Shown here in pieces: positions 37,503-47,749 of a stretch of DNA of 64,000 nucleotides. Every line of letters starts with the position of its first letter. The stretch's first letter is position 1. This stretch comes from Rheinheimera soli (GTDB taxonomy: Bacteria; Pseudomonadota; Gammaproteobacteria; Enterobacterales; Alteromonadaceae): contig NZ_JAJOYU010000011.1 in NCBI RefSeq assembly GCF_021290985.1, positions 78,353 to 142,352 of the forward strand, written 5' to 3'. The position numbers and the translations under genes are program-made. The notes below the pieces were generated by a model that saw only the letters and a program-made list of their open reading frames with translations, was not told where the DNA came from and searched no databases.

Positions 37503-39935
37503 ATGACGGTCAAAGATCCGCATCTTGCGCGTGAGCAAGAAAAATATGAAAACCCCATCCCTAGTCGGGAATTTATCCTCGAACACTTAAAGCAGCGGCA
37601 ACAACCTGCCTACTTTGAAGAGTTGGCCGCTGAATTAAAGCTGACAGACGATGAAGCGATGTTTGCGCTGAAAAAACGTCTGCGCGCCATGGAACGTGAC
37701 GGCCAGTTGCTGTTTAACAAAAGCAAACGCTATGGTCTGGTCGACGACCTGGATTTAGTCAAAGGTACTGTGTTAGGTCACCGCGATGGTTTTGGCTTCT
37801 TAAAGCTGGAACAAGGTGGTCCAGACTGGTTTATTCCTAACTTTGAAATGAAACGTCTGCTGCATGGCGACGTGGTGCTGGCATCGAAAAGCGATTTTGC
37901 CAGCCGCGACAAAGTGGAAGCCCGTATAGTCCGCATTTTAGAAGCCCGTAATGAACCTATAGTAGGCCGTTACTTTAAAGATTTTGCTTTAGGTGTTGTG
38001 GTGCCAGACGATCCACGTCTGAGCCAGGACATTGTGATACCACCAGGTGAAGAAGGCGCAGCGCGTCATGGTCAGGTGGTGTTGGTTGAAATCAGCCAGC
38101 GACCAAGCAAAAGAGTCAACGCTGTAGGGAAAGTGATTGAAGTGCTGGGCGAACATATGGCGCCTGGTATGGAAATCGAAATCGCTATTCGTAACCATCA
38201 AATACCCCACGAGTTTTCCAAAGCTGTTGAACAGCAAGTGGCGGGCTATGGTACTGAAGTACCGATGGAAGCTAAGGCTGGCCGTGTTGATTTGACGCAA
38301 TTGGGTTTAATCACTATAGATGGTGAAGATGCCCGTGACTTCGATGACGCTGTGTACTGTGAACGCAAAGCCGATGGCGGCTGGCATTTATGGGTCGCTA
38401 TAGCGGACGTTAGTGCTTATGTCATGCCAGATACTCCGCTGGATAAAGAAGCGCTGGAACGTGGTAACTCGGTGTATTTCCCGGACCATGTGGTTCCTAT
38501 GCTGCCTGAAGTGTTATCCAACGGTTTATGTTCACTGAATCCGCATACAGACCGGCTTTGTTTCGTTGCTGAAATGCATATCAGCAAACAAGGCAAACTG
38601 GACGGTTATCAGTTTTATGAAGCTGTGATGCATTCCAGTGCACGTCTGACCTACAACAAGGTTCACGCTATATTAGAAGGTGATCCGAAGTTACGTCAGC
38701 AGTACGAAGCTAACCTAACCAATATCGATAACCTGTTTTCGCTGTATAAACAAATGGCGAAAGTACGGGCCGAACGGGGTGCTATTGAATTTGAAACGGT
38801 AGAAACCCGTTTTATCTTTAACAGCCATCGTAAAATTGAACAGATAGTGCCAATTCACCGTAACGAAGCACATAAGATCATTGAAGAATGTATGATTTTA
38901 GCCAACGTTTCGGCTGCTAAGCTGATTGAAAAACATGAAGCTTTTGCCTTGTTCCGTGTGCATGAGCGCCCGGACGCGGATCGTTTTGCCAACTTCAGAC
39001 GTTTCCTTGCTGAATTAGGTATTGAAGCCAATCTGCCGGTGGAACCAACACCTTTGGATCTGATGCTGACCTTGCAAAAACTGCAGGACAGACCGGATAA
39101 AGAGCTGATTGAAACCACTATGCTGCGCTCAATGAAGCAGGCTGTGTATCAGGGCGATAACTTAGGCCACTTTGGTCTGGCGTTAGAAGCTTATGCACAC
39201 TTTACCTCGCCTATTCGTCGTTATCCGGATCTGGTATTGCACCGTGCTATTAAAGCCATTTTGCAAACACAGGGTCAGAAAGTGACTGGGCCTAAAGGCT
39301 ACACTGAAAAACAAATTCATCCTTTGGGTGAACAATGTTCGATGACAGAACGCCGTGCTGACGATGCAACCCGTGAAGTAGCCGATTGGCTGAAATGTGA
39401 GTATATGCAGGATCACATTGGTGACAGCTTCAAAGGTGTGGTCTCTACCGTCACTAACTTTGGTTTGTTTGTCCGTATCAGCGACTTGTATATCGAAGGT
39501 TTAGTGCATGTCACTTCGCTCCAGAACGACTATTACCACTTTGATACTGAGCGTCAGGTGCTGAAAGGCGAGCATAGCAATGTGCAATACCGTATGGGTG
39601 ACCTGATTGAAGTCAAAGTGTTGGCGGTGAACCTGGAAGCGCGCAAAATTGATTTAGGCATAGTGGGCATGGAAAAACGCACTACCTCGAATCGCAAAGT
39701 CAGCGCCAGTAAAAAGGCGGCCATGACACCTGCGGAAGAAAAAGCCTCAATGCGCAAAAAAGGCGCCCGTAAAGCCGGTGTAGAGCAAACAGCTCCGGGT
39801 AACGCGGATAGAAAGCCCGCAGGTAAAAAGCCTGCAGCGAAAAAGCCAGCGGGTAGCAAACCAGCAGCAAAAAGTCCGGCAGCGAAAAGCCCAGCAGGTC
39901 CACGGCCTGGTAAAGCACCGCGTAAACGTAAGTAG
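37503..39935 (+). CDS. rnr: Ribonuclease R
   Basis: Processive 3'-5' exoribonuclease able to degrade structured RNA. The 810-residue protein has an N-terminal winged-HTH-like region ([17 protein letters not shown]), two cold-shock domains, the RNB catalytic domain with [16 protein letters not shown] (four metal-binding Asp, about residues 271-283), an S1 domain near 640-725, and a Lys/Ala/Pro-rich tail with repeated AAKKPAG/AAKSPAG units, the site of basic-tail control of RNase R in E. coli. Followed by rlmB, as in most gammaproteobacteria. Confidence 0.96.
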   Translation: MTVKDPHLAREQEKYENPIPSREFILEHLKQRQQPAYFEELAAELKLTDDEAMFALKKRLRAMERDGQLLFNKSKRYGLVDDLDLVKGTVLGHRDGFGFLKLEQGGPDWFIPNFEMKRLLHGDVVLASKSDFASRDKVEARIVRILEARNEPIVGRYFKDFALGVVVPDDPRLSQDIVIPPGEEGAARHGQVVLVEISQRPSKRVNAVGKVIEVLGEHMAPGMEIEIAIRNHQIPHEFSKAVEQQVAGYGTEVPMEAKAGRVDLTQLGLITIDGEDARDFDDAVYCERKADGGWHLWVAIADVSAYVMPDTPLDKEALERGNSVYFPDHVVPMLPEVLSNGLCSLNPHTDRLCFVAEMHISKQGKLDGYQFYEAVMHSSARLTYNKVHAILEGDPKLRQQYEANLTNIDNLFSLYKQMAKVRAERGAIEFETVETRFIFNSHRKIEQIVPIHRNEAHKIIEECMILANVSAAKLIEKHEAFALFRVHERPDADRFANFRRFLAELGIEANLPVEPTPLDLMLTLQKLQDRPDKELIETTMLRSMKQAVYQGDNLGHFGLALEAYAHFTSPIRRYPDLVLHRAIKAILQTQGQKVTGPKGYTEKQIHPLGEQCSMTERRADDATREVADWLKCEYMQDHIGDSFKGVVSTVTNFGLFVRISDLYIEGLVHVTSLQNDYYHFDTERQVLKGEHSNVQYRMGDLIEVKVLAVNLEARKIDLGIVGMEKRTTSNRKVSASKKAAMTPAEEKASMRKKGARKAGVEQTAPGNADRKPAGKKPAAKKPAGSKPAAKSPAAKSPAGPRPGKAPRKRK

Positions 39936-39983
39936 CAAAAGCAATAGGCTGGTGTTTTTGCTACACTAGCCGACAGTTAAACC

Positions 39984-40006
39984 AAAGCCCGGTGTTACCG
40001 GGCTTT
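39984..40006. terminator. Hairpin between rnr and rlmB
   Basis: Perfect 10-bp stem (39984-39993/39997-40006) with a 3-nt loop but no T tract. It is a weak terminator or processing hairpin that could lower rlmB expression. Confidence 0.5.
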
Positions 40007-40027
40007 GCTATTTCAATTGAGGTTGCG

Positions 40028-40762
40028 ATGAGCGCAGATTTTGTATTTGGTATTCATGCGGTAAGTGCGTTATTTGAACGTGCGCCGGAAGATGTTCTTG
40101 AACTTTTTATCTTAAAAGACAAAGACGATCAGCGTTTACAGCCGCTGCTGAAATTCGCCCGTGATTTTGGCGTGTCAGTGCAATACTGCAACCGCAGAGC
40201 TTTGGATGAAAAGGTCAATGGCGCGCAGCATCAGGGCGTGGTGGCAAGAGCCCGCGCTCAGCAAACCGGCAACGAGCAGGATTTAGCCCGTATTATCGCT
40301 GAGCAATCTAGTCCTTTTATTCTGATTTTAGATGGCATTACCGACCCACATAACTTAGGTGCTATTTTACGTAGTGCTGATGCGGCTGGAGTACATGCAG
40401 TGGTCGCTCCTAAAGACCGTTCAGTCAAAGTAACTCCTGTAGTACGTAAAGTCGCTTGTGGCGCTGCTGAAGTAGTGCCTTTTATTACGGTGACTAACTT
40501 AGCCCGCACTATTCGTGAGTTAAAAGACGCTGGTATTTGGGTGGTAGGTGCTGCTGGTGAAACCGACACCACTATTTATCAAACCAAGCTAAATGGTCCT
40601 CTGGCCATAGCTTTGGGCGCTGAAGGCGATGGTTTACGCCGTCTGACCCGAGAGCATTGTGATTCGCTGATGAAGATCCCAATGTTTGGTTCTGTATCAA
40701 GCTTAAACGTATCGGTCGCGACTGGTATCTGCTTATTTGAAGCCGTGCGTCAGCGTCAGTAA
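40028..40762 (+). CDS. rlmB: 23S rRNA (guanosine-2251-2'-O)-methyltransferase RlmB
   Basis: SpoU-type SPOUT methyltransferase acting on Gm2251 of the ribosomal P loop. The 244-residue protein has an N-terminal substrate-binding domain ([13 protein letters not shown]) and the knotted domain with motif 1 [14 protein letters not shown], motif 2 ALGAEGDGL and motif 3 [18 protein letters not shown] 40028 has GAGG upstream and matches the family N-terminus. Downstream of rnr. Confidence 0.95.
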   Translation: MSADFVFGIHAVSALFERAPEDVLELFILKDKDDQRLQPLLKFARDFGVSVQYCNRRALDEKVNGAQHQGVVARARAQQTGNEQDLARIIAEQSSPFILILDGITDPHNLGAILRSADAAGVHAVVAPKDRSVKVTPVVRKVACGAAEVVPFITVTNLARTIRELKDAGIWVVGAAGETDTTIYQTKLNGPLAIALGAEGDGLRRLTREHCDSLMKIPMFGSVSSLNVSVATGICLFEAVRQRQ

Positions 40763-40771
40763 TCCGGTTAT

Positions 40772-40796
40772 GGGGTCAGCCTTGTGGCCAGACCCC
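40772..40796. terminator. Imperfect GGGGTC...GACCCC hairpin between rlmB and fumC
   Basis: GGGGTC (40772-40777) pairs with GACCCC (40791-40796) with an inner AGCC/GGC(C) stem. It lies between convergent genes and resembles the GGGGTCAG palindrome at 63354, so it may be a small dispersed repeat that also terminates transcription. Confidence 0.5.
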
Positions 40797-40803
40797 AAGT
40801 ATT

Positions 40804-42168
40804 CTAACCCTTGCTAAGCAGGGCCGGATCTAATAACTTTTCTAACTCTGCTCTGCTGTAACTGGTTTGTTCTACTGCGACATCAATGACAGGCCGTTTT
40901 TCTTTGTACGCCTGCTTGGCAATATCTGCTGCTTTTAAATAGCCAATCAATGGATTCAGCGCAGTCACCAGAATAGGGTTACGCGATAAAGCCTCATCAA
41001 TCTTGTCTTTTTGCACCGTAAAACCTGCTATGGCCTTTTCACCTAAGGCAGCGCTTGCAGAACTTAACAGCTCGAGGCTCTGTAAGATGTTATGGGCTAT
41101 GACGGGCAACATCACATTCAGCTCAAAGTTGCCAGACTGGCCAGCGACTGTAATAGTGCTGTCATTGCCTATCACTTGAGCTGCCACCATGGCCACAGCC
41201 TCAGGGATCACCGGATTGACCTTGCCCGGCATAATGGAAGAACCAGGTTGCAAAGCCGGCAGGGCTATTTCGCCTAAACCTGCTAATGGGCCAGAGTTCA
41301 TCCAACGTAAGTCATTGGCTATTTTCATTAACGCCACAGCCAGCACTTTGGTCGCACCTGATAAAGCCACAATAGCGTCTTGCGAGCCTAAACTTAAAAA
41401 GAAGTTAGAACTGGGTTTGAATTTTAAACCTGTCTGGCTACTTAGCTTCTTACAAAACAAAGCAGCAAAATCCGGATGGGCATTAATGCCTGTGCCTACA
41501 GCTGTGCCGCCCTGAGCCAATGCTAATACCTGCTGCTGTGCAAACTCCAGTTGCTGCCGGGCATGGGCAATTTGGGCCTGCCAGCCGGATAACACCTGAG
41601 CAAAAGTCACTGGCATAGCATCCATCAGATGAGTGCGACCTGTTTTGACGATATGCCCAACTTCTTGAGCTTTAGTCGCTATGACAGCTTCCAGCCTGGT
41701 CAGCGCCTCAATTAACTGATGGTTGGCAACAGCAGCACTTAAATGAATGGCGGTTGGGATCACATCATTGCTGCTTTGACCCAGATTAATATGATCGTTG
41801 GGGCTGATAGCAAGGCCTGAACTTTTGCTGGCTAAAGTCGCCAGCACTTCATTGACGTTCATATTGGTGCTGGTGCCAGAACCCGTCTGAAACAGATCGA
41901 TAGGGTAGTGCGCCATATCCAGTTCAAGCAGTTGTTGCTCTGCGGCAGAATTGATAGCAGATGCAATCTGTGGTTCCAGTAACTTCAGCTCAAGATTGGC
42001 GGCGGCGGCGGCTTGTTTAACTCGAAGCACGGCTTTAATAAAAGCCGGAGGCATAGTCAAAGGGCTGATTTGAAAATTATCCAAAGCGCGTTGGGTTTGC
42101 GCCTGATACAAGGCCTCTGCAGGCAATTGCACTTCACCCATACTGTCGCGTTCTGTTCTAAAGCTCAT
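40804..42168 (-). CDS. fumC: Fumarate hydratase class II
   Basis: Oxygen-stable fumarase interconverting fumarate and malate. The 454-residue protein has the family regions TGSGTSTNMNVNEVLA (N-terminal substrate segment), GRTHLMDAMPVT, and the fumarase/lyase signature GSSIMPGKVNP near residue 318. Aspartase is related, but the motif pattern and length favour fumarase. Monocistronic, divergent from the rpsF operon. Confidence 0.93.
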   Translation of the reverse strand: MSFRTERDSMGEVQLPAEALYQAQTQRALDNFQISPLTMPPAFIKAVLRVKQAAAAANLELKLLEPQIASAINSAAEQQLLELDMAHYPIDLFQTGSGTSTNMNVNEVLATLASKSSGLAISPNDHINLGQSSNDVIPTAIHLSAAVANHQLIEALTRLEAVIATKAQEVGHIVKTGRTHLMDAMPVTFAQVLSGWQAQIAHARQQLEFAQQQVLALAQGGTAVGTGINAHPDFAALFCKKLSSQTGLKFKPSSNFFLSLGSQDAIVALSGATKVLAVALMKIANDLRWMNSGPLAGLGEIALPALQPGSSIMPGKVNPVIPEAVAMVAAQVIGNDSTITVAGQSGNFELNVMLPVIAHNILQSLELLSSASAALGEKAIAGFTVQKDKIDEALSRNPILVTALNPLIGYLKAADIAKQAYKEKRPVIDVAVEQTSYSRAELEKLLDPALLSKG

Positions 42169-42283
42169 GACTTTATTCCTGTTTATTTATTGCTCAGTTG
42201 GAAATGTTATGGGGGCTTTTCCGTTAAATAGCAATATCTCCGCAGAATTGACGCTATAGCCTGATAAAAATCCGTGTTGTAGC

Positions 42284-42312
42284 TTGTTTTAACAGCAAGA
42301 AACCCCTAGAAT
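42284..42312 (+). promoter_or_regulatory. rpsF operon promoter
   Basis: TTGTTT, 17-bp spacer, TAGAAT, then a GC-rich discriminator (ACCGCCCC) typical of growth-rate-controlled ribosomal promoters. Predicted start near 42319, leaving an 80-nt leader. Confidence 0.7.
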
Positions 42313-42321
42313 ACCGCCCCT

Positions 42322-42365
42322 TCGACCATCCAGAACGTTCCTTGCCTCTATGCGAGTCTGGTCGA
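42322..42365 (+). promoter_or_regulatory. Hairpin in the rpsF leader (possible S6:S18 autoregulatory element)
   Basis: TCGACCA (42322-42328) pairs with TGGTCGA (42359-42365) enclosing a partly structured 30-nt loop. Many bacteria have an S6:S18-binding hairpin in this leader, so autoregulation is plausible, but I could not confirm the conserved bulge motif. Confidence 0.35.
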
Positions 42366-42400
42366 GCTCACCCGAGGCTAACTAACCGTAAGGAGCTACA

Positions 42401-42778
42401 ATGCGTCATTACGAAATCGTGTTTATGGTTCACCCAGATCAAAGTGAACAAGTTCCAGGAATGATCGAGCGTTACACTGGCGCGATCAAAGAAGCTGGTG
42501 GTTCAATTCACCGCTTAGAAGACTGGGGCCGTCGTCAATTAGCTTATCCAATCGAAAAGCTGCACAAAGCTCACTATGTTCTGATGAACGTAGAAGCGCC
42601 ACAGGCAGTAATTGACGAGCTGGAAACTAACTTCCGCTTCAACGACGCTGTATTGCGTAACCTGATCATGCGCACTAACACTGCCGTGACTGAGCCATCA
42701 CCAATGGCCAAGGTACGTGATGAACGTCGTGACCGTGCTCCTCGTGATTCAGATGAGCTGGTAGCAAACGACGAGTAA
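42401..42778 (+). CDS. rpsF: 30S ribosomal protein S6
   Basis: S6 binds 16S rRNA together with S18 in the 30S platform. The 125-residue sequence has the typical [19 protein letters not shown] start, the [17 protein letters not shown] segment and an acidic, variable C-terminal tail. AAGGAGC precedes the ATG. First gene of rpsF-priB-rpsR-rplI. Confidence 0.97.
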   Translation: MRHYEIVFMVHPDQSEQVPGMIERYTGAIKEAGGSIHRLEDWGRRQLAYPIEKLHKAHYVLMNVEAPQAVIDELETNFRFNDAVLRNLIMRTNTAVTEPSPMAKVRDERRDRAPRDSDELVANDE

Positions 42779-42785
42779 TTTGCAG

Positions 42786-43091
42786 ATGGACAATAGCCTG
42801 GTTGTGACTGGCACTATATGCCGTCAGGTAGACCACAGCGAAAGTCCGGCCGGTATTCCTCACAGTTATTTAGTGATTGAGCACCAATCAGTGCAGCAGG
42901 AAGCCGGTTTTAACCGTCAGGTTTATGTCAGATTACAAGTGGTCTGTGCAGGAGCCGGGTTAGCGCAACAAACTCACAATTTGAAACTGGGAAACAAAGT
43001 TCGGGTGACAGGTTTTTTAAACCGGCATCAGAGCCGCAGCGGTCAGTCTAAACTGGTGCTGCATGCCCAACAGATTGAAATATTAAGTTAG
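42786..43091 (+). CDS. priB: Primosomal replication protein N (PriB)
   Basis: Single-strand-binding OB-fold dimer that helps PriA reload DnaB at stalled forks. The 101-residue protein matches PriB through [30 protein letters not shown] and [14 protein letters not shown] 42786 is chosen over a TTG 6 bp upstream because it matches the E. coli N-terminus. Lies 7 bp after rpsF and 10 bp before rpsR; dnaB, its functional partner, is in the same cluster. Confidence 0.93.
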   Translation: MDNSLVVTGTICRQVDHSESPAGIPHSYLVIEHQSVQQEAGFNRQVYVRLQVVCAGAGLAQQTHNLKLGNKVRVTGFLNRHQSRSGQSKLVLHAQQIEILS

Positions 43092-43101
43092 GAGAAGTTT
43101 C

Positions 43102-43329
43102 ATGGCTCGTTATTTCCGTCGCCGTAAATTCTGCCGTTTCTCTGCAGAAGGCGTGATTGAGATCGATTACAAAGATACAGCTACGTTAAAAAATTATGTC
43201 ACTGAAAGTGGCAAAATTGTCCCAAGCCGTATCACTGGTACCAGCGCTAAGTATCAACGTCAATTAGCACGCGCTATCAAACGCGCACGCTACCTGGCCT
43301 TGTTACCATACAGCGATTCACATAGCTAA
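43102..43329 (+). CDS. rpsR: 30S ribosomal protein S18
   Basis: Binds with S6 in the 30S platform. The 75-residue protein is nearly identical to the E. coli sequence as I recall it ([35 protein letters not shown]). AGGAG precedes the ATG. Confidence 0.97.
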   Translation: MARYFRRRKFCRFSAEGVIEIDYKDTATLKNYVTESGKIVPSRITGTSAKYQRQLARAIKRARYLALLPYSDSHS

Positions 43330-43367
43330 CAGCGACTGGTTAAACCGTATACAGAGAGGGTATTACA

Positions 43368-43820
43368 ATGGAAATTATTCTGTTGGACAAAGTTGCTAAC
43401 CTTGGTGGTTTAGGCGACAACGTAACTGTTAAATCTGGTTATGCTCGTAACTTCTTATTCCCACAGGGAAAAGCAGTTCCAGCGACCAAAGCTAACATCG
43501 AAAAATTTGAACAGCGTCGTGCTGAGTTAGAAGCCAAACTGGCTGAAACTTTAGCAACTTCTCAAGCTCGTGCTGAGAAAATCGCTGCTCTGGCTGAAGT
43601 GACTTTAGCTTCTAAAGCTGGTGACGAAGGCAAATTGTTCGGTTCAGTTGGTACACGCGATATCGCTGATGCTATCACTGCTGCAGGTGTTGCAGTAACG
43701 AAAGCTGAAGTGAAGTTACCTAACGGTACTATCCGTGAAACTGGCGAATTCAACATTGCGCTGCAGTTACACGCAGAAGTAACAGCTACTATCAAAGTAG
43801 TAGTGGTTGCTGAGGCTTAA
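43368..43820 (+). CDS. rplI: 50S ribosomal protein L9
   Basis: L9 binds domain V of 23S rRNA near the L1 stalk and limits frameshifting. The 150-residue protein has the N-terminal [19 protein letters not shown] rRNA-binding domain, the long connecting helix and the C-terminal domain. Last gene of the S6 operon, followed by a palindromic terminator. Confidence 0.97.
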   Translation: MEIILLDKVANLGGLGDNVTVKSGYARNFLFPQGKAVPATKANIEKFEQRRAELEAKLAETLATSQARAEKIAALAEVTLASKAGDEGKLFGSVGTRDIADAITAAGVAVTKAEVKLPNGTIRETGEFNIALQLHAEVTATIKVVVVAEA

Positions 43821-43829
43821 TAAGCCTTT

Positions 43830-43859
43830 TGGGCACACAAATTTGTGTGCCCAATTCTT
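43830..43859 (+). terminator. S6 operon terminator
   Basis: Perfect 24-bp palindrome 43830-43853 followed by a weakly T-rich tail. Confidence 0.75.
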
Positions 43860-44000
43860 CCCCCGCTTTGCCTTCGTTTTACGTTAAAAAAATTCCGCTT
43901 TACTGATTTTTCCAAACCGTCATACATGCTTTAATGGTAGGCTATCGCTCCCTGGCAGGTGCTATCAGCCTGTGATCTAATTTCTAGAACTTCTGGTGTT

Positions 44001-45392
44001 ATGGACAATAAGCAAAGAGATAAACAAGTCGCTGCGGTAAAAATGCCGCCACATTCCATTGAAGCCGAGCAATCCGTCTTAGGCGGCTTAATGCTGGACA
44101 ATGATGCCTGGGACAAGGTCTCAGAAAAAGTGGTAGAGCAGGACTTCTATTTACGTTCACACCGTTTTATTTTTTCTGCCATGTCGCGGGTGGCTGAAGC
44201 CAACCAGCCTATCGACTTAATTACAGTGTCTGAAACCTTAGAGCGTAGTCAGCAATTAGCCGACGTTGGTGGTTTTGCTTATCTGGGCGAAATTGCCAAA
44301 AACACTCCAAGTGCGGCCAATATTCTGGCGTATGCCGACATAGTGCGTGAACGCGCTGTGGTACGGGATATGATTTCAGTGGCGCACGACATTGCTGATG
44401 CAGGTTACGACCCGCAAGGTCGTAACAGTGCTGAACTACTCGATTTCGCTGAGACCAAAGTCTTTAAAATTGCTGAGCAGCGTGCTAATTCCAATGAAGG
44501 CCCTGAACCTATCAACAGCATTTTGTCGAAAACCATAGATAAAATTGACGAGCTGTTCCGTAACCCAAGTGCCGGTGGTTTAACTGGTGTATCCACGGGT
44601 TATATGGATCTGGATAAAATGACCAACGGTATGCAGCCGTCGGATCTAATCATAGTGGCGGCTCGTCCTTCTATGGGTAAAACCACTTTTGCGATGAACC
44701 TGTGTGAACACGCCGCTATTACCAGCGACAAGCCCGTGCTTATTTTCAGTTTAGAGATGCCGTCCGAACAAATTATGATGAGGATGCTGGCGTCGTTAGG
44801 CCGTATTGATCAAACCAAAGTGCGGACAGGCCAGCTAGACGACGAAGATTGGGCGCGTTTATCTTCTGCCATCGAATTGCTGAACAGCAAAGGCAAAATG
44901 TATATCGATGATGCTTCGGGTTTAACACCGACTGAAGTCCGCTCCCGTGCCCGTCGTGTGGCGCGTGAGCATGGTGGCCTGAGTATGATCATGGTCGACT
45001 ACCTGCAGCTGATGACAGTGCCTGGCTTATCGGAAAACCGTACTTTAGAAATCGCCGAAATTTCGCGTTCACTGAAAGCCTTAGCCAAAGAGTTAAAAGT
45101 GCCAGTGGTAGCCTTATCGCAGCTAAACCGGAGTTTGGAACAACGGGCCGACAAGCGTCCGGTGAACTCCGACTTAAGGGAATCCGGTTCTATCGAGCAG
45201 GATGCTGACTTAATTATGTTTATCTACCGGGATGAGGTGTATCACGACGACAGCCCGGATAAAGGTACGGCCGAAGTCATCATAGGTAAACAGCGTAACG
45301 GCCCTATAGGGCGTATTCGTCTGACCTTCCATGGCCGGTATTCACGTTTTGATAATTACGCTGGTACTGCCCGTTTTGAGGACGAGTATTAA
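44001..45392 (+). CDS. dnaB: Replicative DNA helicase DnaB
   Basis: Hexameric 5'-3' helicase at the replication fork. The 463-residue protein has the N-terminal collar (PPHSIEAEQSVLGGLMLDN), Walker A ARPSMGKTT, Walker B MIMVDYLQLM and the EQDADLIMFIYRD and GPIGRIRL segments. ATG 44001 matches the family N-terminus; the open frame extends 14 codons upstream without a better site. Its stop overlaps the alr start (TAATG). Confidence 0.96.
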   Translation: MDNKQRDKQVAAVKMPPHSIEAEQSVLGGLMLDNDAWDKVSEKVVEQDFYLRSHRFIFSAMSRVAEANQPIDLITVSETLERSQQLADVGGFAYLGEIAKNTPSAANILAYADIVRERAVVRDMISVAHDIADAGYDPQGRNSAELLDFAETKVFKIAEQRANSNEGPEPINSILSKTIDKIDELFRNPSAGGLTGVSTGYMDLDKMTNGMQPSDLIIVAARPSMGKTTFAMNLCEHAAITSDKPVLIFSLEMPSEQIMMRMLASLGRIDQTKVRTGQLDDEDWARLSSAIELLNSKGKMYIDDASGLTPTEVRSRARRVAREHGGLSMIMVDYLQLMTVPGLSENRTLEIAEISRSLKALAKELKVPVVALSQLNRSLEQRADKRPVNSDLRESGSIEQDADLIMFIYRDEVYHDDSPDKGTAEVIIGKQRNGPIGRIRLTFHGRYSRFDNYAGTARFEDEY

Positions 45393-46477
45393 TGAGTCGT
45401 CGTCCACAGGCCCGCATTGATTTAGCGGCCTTATTGCATAATTTACAACAAGTGCGTGCTGCAGCTCCCAACAGCAAAGTGCTGGCGGTATTAAAAGCCA
45501 ATGCATACGGCCATGGTTTACTGAAAGTAGCTGAGCAACTCAAAGACGCCAGTGCTTTTGGTGTCGCACGTATAGATGAAGCCCTCATGCTGCGCGCTGG
45601 TGGCATAGTCAAACCTATAGTGCTACTGGAAGGTTTTTTCCATGCTGACGAATTACCACAGGTGGTCGCCAGTAACTTACAAGTCGTACTGCATCATACA
45701 AGTCAGGTTGAGGCATTAGTGGCCGCAGAGCTTGATTCACCTGTGCATGTCTGGTTGAAAATGGATAGCGGTATGCACCGTTTAGGTCTATTGCCACAAG
45801 AGTTTCTGCAGGCCTATCAGCAGTTGTGTCAAAGTGCTAATGTGATCCAGCCGATGCGTTTGATGACTCATTTTGCCAGTGCTGATGAACTGACGGTTGA
45901 TAGCACCCAACAGCAGATCGATCTCTTTATGAAAACGGTTGAAGGTTTGGCAGGCGAGCTTTGCCTGGCCAATTCTGCTGGCACTTTGGTCTGGCCACAA
46001 AGCCACGGTCACTGGATCCGTCCTGGTTTAGCTTTATACGGTGTTTCGCCGATAGAGCATGGTAGAGCAGAGCAACATCAGCTAAAAGCCGTGATGAGCT
46101 TTAGTAGCAGCGTCATTGCTGTGCGTGACGTGAAGCAAGGAGATAAAATTGGTTATGGCGGTACCTGGACTGCACCAGCCGATACCCGCTTAGCTGTGGT
46201 CGCTGTGGGTTATGGTGATGGTTATCCAAGAGCGGCCAGCAATGGCTGTCCTGTACTGATTAAAGGCCAACGTTATCCAATAGTGGGTCGTGTCTCTATG
46301 GATATGACCACTGTGGATATTGGCAAGGCTGACGTGCAGATTGGTGATGAAGTGCTGTTATGGGGGGCTAATTTGCCGGTCGAAGAAATTGCAGAGCAGG
46401 TGCAGACTATTCCTTACGAGTTACTATGTAATATCACCAGCAGGGTCGAATTCCGCTATCTGAATGCAGAATCCTAA
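45392..46477 (+). CDS. alr: Alanine racemase
   Basis: PLP enzyme producing D-alanine for peptidoglycan. The 361-residue protein has the PLP Lys35 in AVLKANAYGHG and the second catalytic base Tyr in IGYGGTW (about 252), plus the VGYGDGYPR segment. Translationally coupled to dnaB by TAATG, the common gammaproteobacterial arrangement. Confidence 0.95.
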   Translation: MSRRPQARIDLAALLHNLQQVRAAAPNSKVLAVLKANAYGHGLLKVAEQLKDASAFGVARIDEALMLRAGGIVKPIVLLEGFFHADELPQVVASNLQVVLHHTSQVEALVAAELDSPVHVWLKMDSGMHRLGLLPQEFLQAYQQLCQSANVIQPMRLMTHFASADELTVDSTQQQIDLFMKTVEGLAGELCLANSAGTLVWPQSHGHWIRPGLALYGVSPIEHGRAEQHQLKAVMSFSSSVIAVRDVKQGDKIGYGGTWTAPADTRLAVVAVGYGDGYPRAASNGCPVLIKGQRYPIVGRVSMDMTTVDIGKADVQIGDEVLLWGANLPVEEIAEQVQTIPYELLCNITSRVEFRYLNAES

Positions 46478-46482
46478 ATAGC

Positions 46483-46510
46483 AAAAAGCCGACTTCAGTC
46501 GGCTTTTTTG
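46483..46510. terminator. Bidirectional terminator between alr and cheX
   Basis: Stem AAAAAGCCGAC (46483-46493) with GTCGGCTTTTT (46498-46508), TTCA loop. T runs on both strands allow it to serve both convergent genes. Confidence 0.88.
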
Positions 46511-46525
46511 TCGGTGCAGATCAGC

Positions 46526-46990
46526 TTATTCGTCGAAGCTGACTTCAATAAATACTTTGCCAAAATCTGAATCAAATGGCATCAGAATTTTCGCACCAGT
46601 GGTTTTATGAGTGATGGTGTGGCCTTTACCAGATACGACAACAGGCGTTGCCATACTGAATTCGTGGCCTTTTTCACCGAGAATACGTTTTGCGCCACCA
46701 GTCACCATGTTGGTGATTTCGCCAACCATATCGGTGACGTCTTCATTAATTTTGTCAGGTTTTTCGCCTAACATTCTGGACATGATTTCCAGCGCTAAAG
46801 ATTCTTCAAAAGTGACTGAGAACGACCCTTTTGTAGTTGGGCCTATCATACCAATCAAACCTGATACTTCACCGCGAGCCTGTTCGTCTTTCTTTAATCG
46901 TGGCTGTCCTGGCACAATTGTCGTATTGGCCATGGTACCTAACACATTGACTAACGAAGAGAGAAACGGATTTACATACTCAACATTCAT
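46526..46990 (-). CDS. cheX: Chemotaxis phosphatase CheX
   Basis: CheC/CheX-family CheY-P phosphatase of 154 residues. The single catalytic motif D-x3-E-x2-N is present as DMVGEITN (Asp87, Glu91, Asn94) in the central helix, followed by GGAKRILGEKG. One motif, as in dimeric CheX, rather than the two of CheC. It fits a motile organism (see motX) but is isolated from other chemotaxis genes. Monocistronic. Confidence 0.88.
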   Translation of the reverse strand: MNVEYVNPFLSSLVNVLGTMANTTIVPGQPRLKKDEQARGEVSGLIGMIGPTTKGSFSVTFEESLALEIMSRMLGEKPDKINEDVTDMVGEITNMVTGGAKRILGEKGHEFSMATPVVVSGKGHTITHKTTGAKILMPFDSDFGKVFIEVSFDE

Positions 46991-47168
46991 TTAATTAGCC
47001 TGTTCGGAGTCTGGACCTGATTGCATTGCCAACCTCAAGGTTAGGTGGCTATACGATATAACACAAGTCTAGCTTATTGTTTTGGTATGAATTTTTCTAA
47101 AATATTTACAATTTTATTCGGTTCTGCTCACTAAAATAGCCATTGAACCATCAAGGCGTCAAGCGTAT

Positions 47169-47618
47169 TCAGTCATTTGCCGCTTTTTTAAGGCAGCTTT
47201 GGCAGCTTCCATGAGCTTCTACAGTTTGTCTTTGAATTAAAAAGCCTTTTTCAGAGGCTAATGCGACAAACTCTTGCTGTAATGGGGACGAATGTAACTC
47301 CTCCACATGACCACACTGATCACAGATTAACAGCTGTGCCGGATGATGCTGTTCAAAGTGATGACAGAGTAAAAACGCGTTGGTTGATTCAATTTTATGA
47401 ATAAACCCCTGTTCTGTCAGAAAATCCAAAGCACGGTAAATAGTGGCAGGTTTAGCTGCGGGTTCACTGGCTTTTAATTGTTCGAGTAATTCATAGGCAC
47501 CTATGCCGCCATGAGTTTCTGCCAACAAACGGAATACTTTTTCACGAATACTGGTAAAGCGTGCACCATTAACGTCACAAATATGGCGGGCCCTGGTGAC
47601 CAAAGATTCAATCGACAT
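47169..47618 (-). CDS. zur: Zinc uptake regulator Zur (Fur family)
   Basis: Fur-family repressor of 149 residues with a winged HTH (GARFTSIREKVFRLLAE; KPATIYRALDFL) and a dimerisation domain. The structural zinc site CDQCGH ... CQSC is complete, and the HHFEQHH segment is typical of Zur. The ATG at 47618 is preferred over a GTG four codons upstream because GGAGTGA then lies at a usable distance. A possible target box is noted upstream of the MerC-like gene at 18990. Confidence 0.9.
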   Translation of the reverse strand: MSIESLVTRARHICDVNGARFTSIREKVFRLLAETHGGIGAYELLEQLKASEPAAKPATIYRALDFLTEQGFIHKIESTNAFLLCHHFEQHHPAQLLICDQCGHVEELHSSPLQQEFVALASEKGFLIQRQTVEAHGSCQSCLKKAAND

Positions 47619-47749
47619 AACGCAGCTCACTCCGGTAGCAATGGCGGCAGTTTATCACAGAAGTTTGTCAGCTCCAGCCCTTGTGTTGGTAATTCCTTAT
47701 GCAAAACAAAAGTTAAGTTTTACTGCAGCTGTTATGGTTCAGTTGCCAT

